Shown here piece after piece: positions 61,276 to 64,000 of a stretch of 64,000 nt of DNA (position 1 is the stretch's first letter; every line of letters begins with the position of its first letter). This DNA is from Candidatus Zixiibacteriota bacterium (lineage in GTDB: Bacteria > Zixibacteria > MSB-5A5 > GN15 > JAAZOE01), in assembly GCA_036480375.1 (NCBI GenBank), contig JAZGGI010000033.1, positions 84,707 through 148,706 of the forward strand, in the 5' to 3' direction. The translations under genes were made by a program, and so were the position numbers. Below the pieces are notes generated by a model, which saw nothing but the letters and a program-made list of their open reading frames with translations, searched no databases and was not told the origin of the DNA.

Positions 61276-62376
61276 CTAAACCGCGATGAACCGTTTCCCC
61301 GATAATTGCTTTATCAAACCTCGTAATTCCAAACTAAGCAGGAATCCCGAAACACCATTGGCCGTCATACCGCTCTTGCGCACCAAATAATCGATCTGTT
61401 TGGGCGAATCCGAAAGAAAATCGAAAATCAGATTTTCACCTTCTGACAATTCTTCAACTATCTTTTTATCGGGCGCAATATAATCATTTTTTAATTCCGG
61501 CAATACTGAAAAGATATCCTCCGGAGAGGTTAATATCCGGGCTCCGGTTTTAATCAGGTCATTGGCTCCCATTGATTGTCTTGATGACAATTGTCCCGGA
61601 ACGGCAAACAACGCTTTTCCCTGCGATAAAGCCAAATCTGCCGTCAACAACGCTCCCGATTTTTGACCGGCTTCCACTACGATTACCGCCTTGGAAAGAC
61701 CCGAAATAACCCGATTGCGCCGAGGAAAATGCCCCGAGTTGGGTTCGGTTCCCGGGAAAAATTCGGAAATCACGGCGCCGTTTTCACTGATTTCCCCATA
61801 CAGTCTTTTATTTTCTCGCGGATAAATAACATCAATGCCCGATCCCAGAACGGCCAGAGTTCTGCCGCCGGTCTGCAACGCTCCCCGATGCGACGAAGAA
61901 TCAATCCCAATCGCCATGCCGGATACGATTGTGACGCCGTTTGCTGCCAGCTCACCGGCCAATTTACTGGCAGTCATTCTCCCATATTCCGATGCGTTGC
62001 GGGATCCGACCAGGGCAACGGCATTAATATCCGACGGACCGAGATTTCCTTTTATGAATAGAAACGGAGGCGGATCATAAATTTCGGATAAGCTTTGGGG
62101 ATAATCCTCATCAAGGAGCGTTAATATATTTATCCCGTTTTTGTCCGCCCACTCTTCCAATCGCCGGCCGTAATTCAAGTCCAGCTTCGTTTTTATTCGA
62201 ACCGTTATTTCATCACTTATTCCCGGAATCTGTTTGAACTTATAACTATCCCAATCGAGTATATCCGAGGCTCGTTCGATTCGGGACAAGATTGCCCTGA
62301 TTTTCACCGGTCCGATATTGCCGACCGCGGCCAGACTCAAAATAATCGCTTGCGCGCTAACGGTGCCTTTACTCAT
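61276..62376 (-). CDS. dprA: DNA processing protein DprA
   Basis: This 366-residue protein has the Rossmann-like fold that loads RecA on incoming single-stranded DNA. Motifs are VALVGSRNASEYGRMTASKLAGELA, IVSGMAIGIDSSSHRGAL, VLGSGIDVIYPRENKRL, NRVISGLSKAVIVVEAGQKSGALLTADLAL and FAVPGQLSSRQSMGANDLI. A C-terminal winged helix is likely (IDYLVRKSGMTANGVSGFLLSLELRGLI). The ATG at 62376 overlaps the obgE end by 8 bases. It suggests, but does not prove, natural competence, and fits with the pilins. Confidence 0.95.
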   Translation of the reverse strand: MSKGTVSAQAIILSLAAVGNIGPVKIRAILSRIERASDILDWDSYKFKQIPGISDEITVRIKTKLDLNYGRRLEEWADKNGINILTLLDEDYPQSLSEIYDPPPFLFIKGNLGPSDINAVALVGSRNASEYGRMTASKLAGELAANGVTIVSGMAIGIDSSSHRGALQTGGRTLAVLGSGIDVIYPRENKRLYGEISENGAVISEFFPGTEPNSGHFPRRNRVISGLSKAVIVVEAGQKSGALLTADLALSQGKALFAVPGQLSSRQSMGANDLIKTGARILTSPEDIFSVLPELKNDYIAPDKKIVEELSEGENLIFDFLSDSPKQIDYLVRKSGMTANGVSGFLLSLELRGLIKQLSGKRFIAV

Positions 62377-63349
62377 CGCCTGATTCAACACCTGCCAGTA
62401 ATTGATTAAGTAATCTATCAATGCCGTCTCCGGTAACGGCTGATATAAAATTATAATCGGGAAAGTTCTTCTTCATTTCATCAAGTTTTTCCGAGTCAAT
62501 GATATCGATCTTGTTTATGGCCTTCACTATTAATCGCCGGGTTAGCTCGGGATCATATTTATCGAGCTCTGTATATAGATTTTTAAACGTAATCTCGATA
62601 TCCGATTCATACCCGTCTATTATAAAAAGCAATACGGCTGTTCGCTGAATATGCCTGAGAAATTGATGGCCCAGACCTTTACCCTCGCTGGCTCCCTCGA
62701 TAATGCCCGGAATATCAGCCATCACCATTGTCTTATAATCATGCATCCTGACAATGCCCAGATTGGGTACCAGAGTAGTAAAAGGATAATCTGCTATTTT
62801 TGGTTTGGCCGCGGTAACTCTCGATAATAGAGTTGATTTTCCGGCATTGGGATACCCGACTAATCCGATATCAGCCAGTAGTTTCAACTCCAGAGCTATC
62901 TTCATCTTTTTCCCCGGCTGTCCGGGCGTCGCCTGCCGCGGGGTTTGATTAGTGGACGACTTGAAATGATTATTTCCTTTGCCGCCCTTGCCGCCCGGAA
63001 CGACTATTGATTGCATGCCATCTTCATCGAGATCTTCGATGATATCGCCGCTCTCCAAATTTTTTATTATAGTTCCAACCGGAATCTGCAATATTATATC
63101 ATTGCCGTTACGACCTGTCTTAAGGCTCCCCATTCCCGGCTGGCCCTTTTGGGCTTTGTAATGACGCTTATACCTGAAATCCATGAGAGTTCGCAAATTC
63201 TCATCGGCTTGAAATATAATATTGCCCCCGCGACCACCGTTTCCCCCGTCCGGACCTCCTTTGGGCATAAATTTTTCCCTCCTGAATGAGATACACCCGT
63301 CCCCGCCTTTACCGCTTTCAATCTCTATGTCCACATAATCGATAAACAT
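62369..63349 (-). CDS. obgE: GTPase Obg
   Basis: This 326-residue GTPase has the glycine-rich OBG fold at 1-155 (GKGGDGCISFRREKFMPKGGPDGGNGGRGGN) and a G domain with GYPNAGKST, TTLVPNLG, DIPGIIEGA, NKIDIID and SAVTGDG. It acts in ribosome assembly and stringent response. It is a short form without the C-terminal OCT extension. It overlaps dprA by a few bases and heads the operon obgE - dprA - ptsH - ptsI - isomerase. Confidence 0.97.
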   Translation of the reverse strand: MFIDYVDIEIESGKGGDGCISFRREKFMPKGGPDGGNGGRGGNIIFQADENLRTLMDFRYKRHYKAQKGQPGMGSLKTGRNGNDIILQIPVGTIIKNLESGDIIEDLDEDGMQSIVVPGGKGGKGNNHFKSSTNQTPRQATPGQPGKKMKIALELKLLADIGLVGYPNAGKSTLLSRVTAAKPKIADYPFTTLVPNLGIVRMHDYKTMVMADIPGIIEGASEGKGLGHQFLRHIQRTAVLLFIIDGYESDIEITFKNLYTELDKYDPELTRRLIVKAINKIDIIDSEKLDEMKKNFPDYNFISAVTGDGIDRLLNQLLAGVESGDE

Positions 63350-63497
63350 GTAGTGGCCCCTCCAAAAGCCTGATGAAATTCTTCGCTATTATCCCGTTGT
63401 TAAATATATATTTAAATGACACGCAAAATCCATCACTTTTTTATATTAAAAATAGATGTCAATGATTAGATTGGGAAACAATTAAAAAGGAGAATAT

Positions 63498-63848
63498 ATG
63501 AAATTGCATAGAGCTATCCTGGGATTAATAGTCTTTATACTTGGAATAACCATTTCATGCGATAATACCGGCGTCGAAAAAGAATCGATGGATCTGGCCG
63601 GGAGAGTTACCGAAGCTGATACATCAGTTTACCTTGAAGGGGTTATTGTTATAGATAACCTGAAAAATACCGCCGACACAACTGATGAAAATGGATACTT
63701 CACACTGCGCGATATTAGTTTCGAGAAACATATGGTATCATTTGAAAAAGAAGGATATGTTAAATTCGAAATGGAAGTTGATTACCCCGGCAGTCTCTCC
63801 CACCCCCTGGTCAGCAAACACGTGATTCTGGAGAAGGCAGGAGAATAA
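63498..63848 (+). CDS. Lipoprotein with carboxypeptidase-regulatory-like domain
   Basis: This 116-residue protein has a lipoprotein signal (VFILGITISC, lipobox Cys near residue 21). The body has the CarboxypepD_reg-like beta sandwich: DLAGRVTEADTSVYLEGVIVI, NTADTTDENGYFTLRDI and HMVSFEKEGYVKFEMEV. Such domains are common on surface and TonB-linked proteins of the FCB group. GGAG lies upstream. The gene is divergent from obgE. No further complete gene is seen to the window end. Confidence 0.82.
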   Translation: MKLHRAILGLIVFILGITISCDNTGVEKESMDLAGRVTEADTSVYLEGVIVIDNLKNTADTTDENGYFTLRDISFEKHMVSFEKEGYVKFEMEVDYPGSLSHPLVSKHVILEKAGE

Positions 63849-64000
63849 AAACAATAATAATTATGACTACAATGGCACTGTCAGGAATTTTGTGTAAACA
63901 GTTAATTTGTTTTTTCAAATCTTCGGTACTCTTTCGCCAAATCGTATCGCAAATTGATGGACTGCCAGCGACCAGTTCCTAATCGGCATGGTCCATTTTT

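Overview
The window looks like a piece of chromosome from a Gram-negative, probably anaerobic, uncultured bacterium of the FCB superphylum. Candidate phylum Zixibacteria is the best guess. The main reason is a C-terminal dockerin-like repeat pair with the signature GDAVYIINHVFKGGPAP on four secreted proteins. Other support is an Omp85-type beta-barrel, a DUF4390 protein, bactofilin-like envelope proteins, a lipoprotein, type IV pilins, and many TPR-linked Ser/Thr kinases. The phylum assignment is an inference from memory of such repeats, not a computed placement.

Layout. (1) 1-4.9 kb, minus strand: an NtrC-type regulator, two type IV pilin paralogues behind a sigma-54 promoter, and a DUF2723/TPR membrane glycosyltransferase followed by a GT2 enzyme cut by the window edge. 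(2) 5.2-12 kb: a GAF protein, a tiny membrane protein, then a scarred accessory stretch. This stretch holds broken restriction-enzyme, TPR and FG-GAP genes, a pappalysin-like secreted protease and a truncated integrase beside tRNA-Ser(CGA) with a duplicated tRNA end. (3) 12-23.5 kb: tadA, an MBL hydrolase and an expanding and decaying array of Ser/Thr kinase-TPR genes. One of them is cut by an in-frame TGA. (4) 23.7-28 kb: two more secreted dockerin proteins. (5) 28.3-33.3 kb, plus strand: housekeeping genes (panD, a GlmU-type nucleotidyltransferase, a LytR_C protein, rsfS, rho). (6) 33.3-36.5 kb, minus strand: an arsR - thioredoxin-like - CcdA-like - hgcA - hgcB operon, which are mercury-methylation genes. 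(7) 36.5-39.2 kb: a PqqD-like/M50 protease/HlyD fusion, followed by a 23-codon peptide gene with a near-perfect ribosome site and two hairpins, a possible undescribed peptide-export system. (8) 39-53 kb, minus strand: signal transduction (a Ser/Thr kinase and histidine kinase pair, an NtrY/NtrX-like pair, a SpoIIE/RsbW/RsbV partner switch) together with Omp85 and DUF4390 envelope genes. (9) 53.5-57.5 kb: an ECF sigma factor with DUF4097, bactofilin-like and toast-rack proteins, likely an envelope-stress operon. (10) 57.6-63.3 kb: obgE, dprA, ptsH, ptsI, a bifunctional phosphoglucose/phosphomannose isomerase and a CMD-family protein. A lipoprotein gene closes the window.

The two most interesting points are the hgcAB operon, with its own ArsR regulator and thiol-redox partners, and the divergent M50/HlyD fusion plus short peptide next to it. 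Everything here comes from reading the sequence and translated frames. No database search was run.
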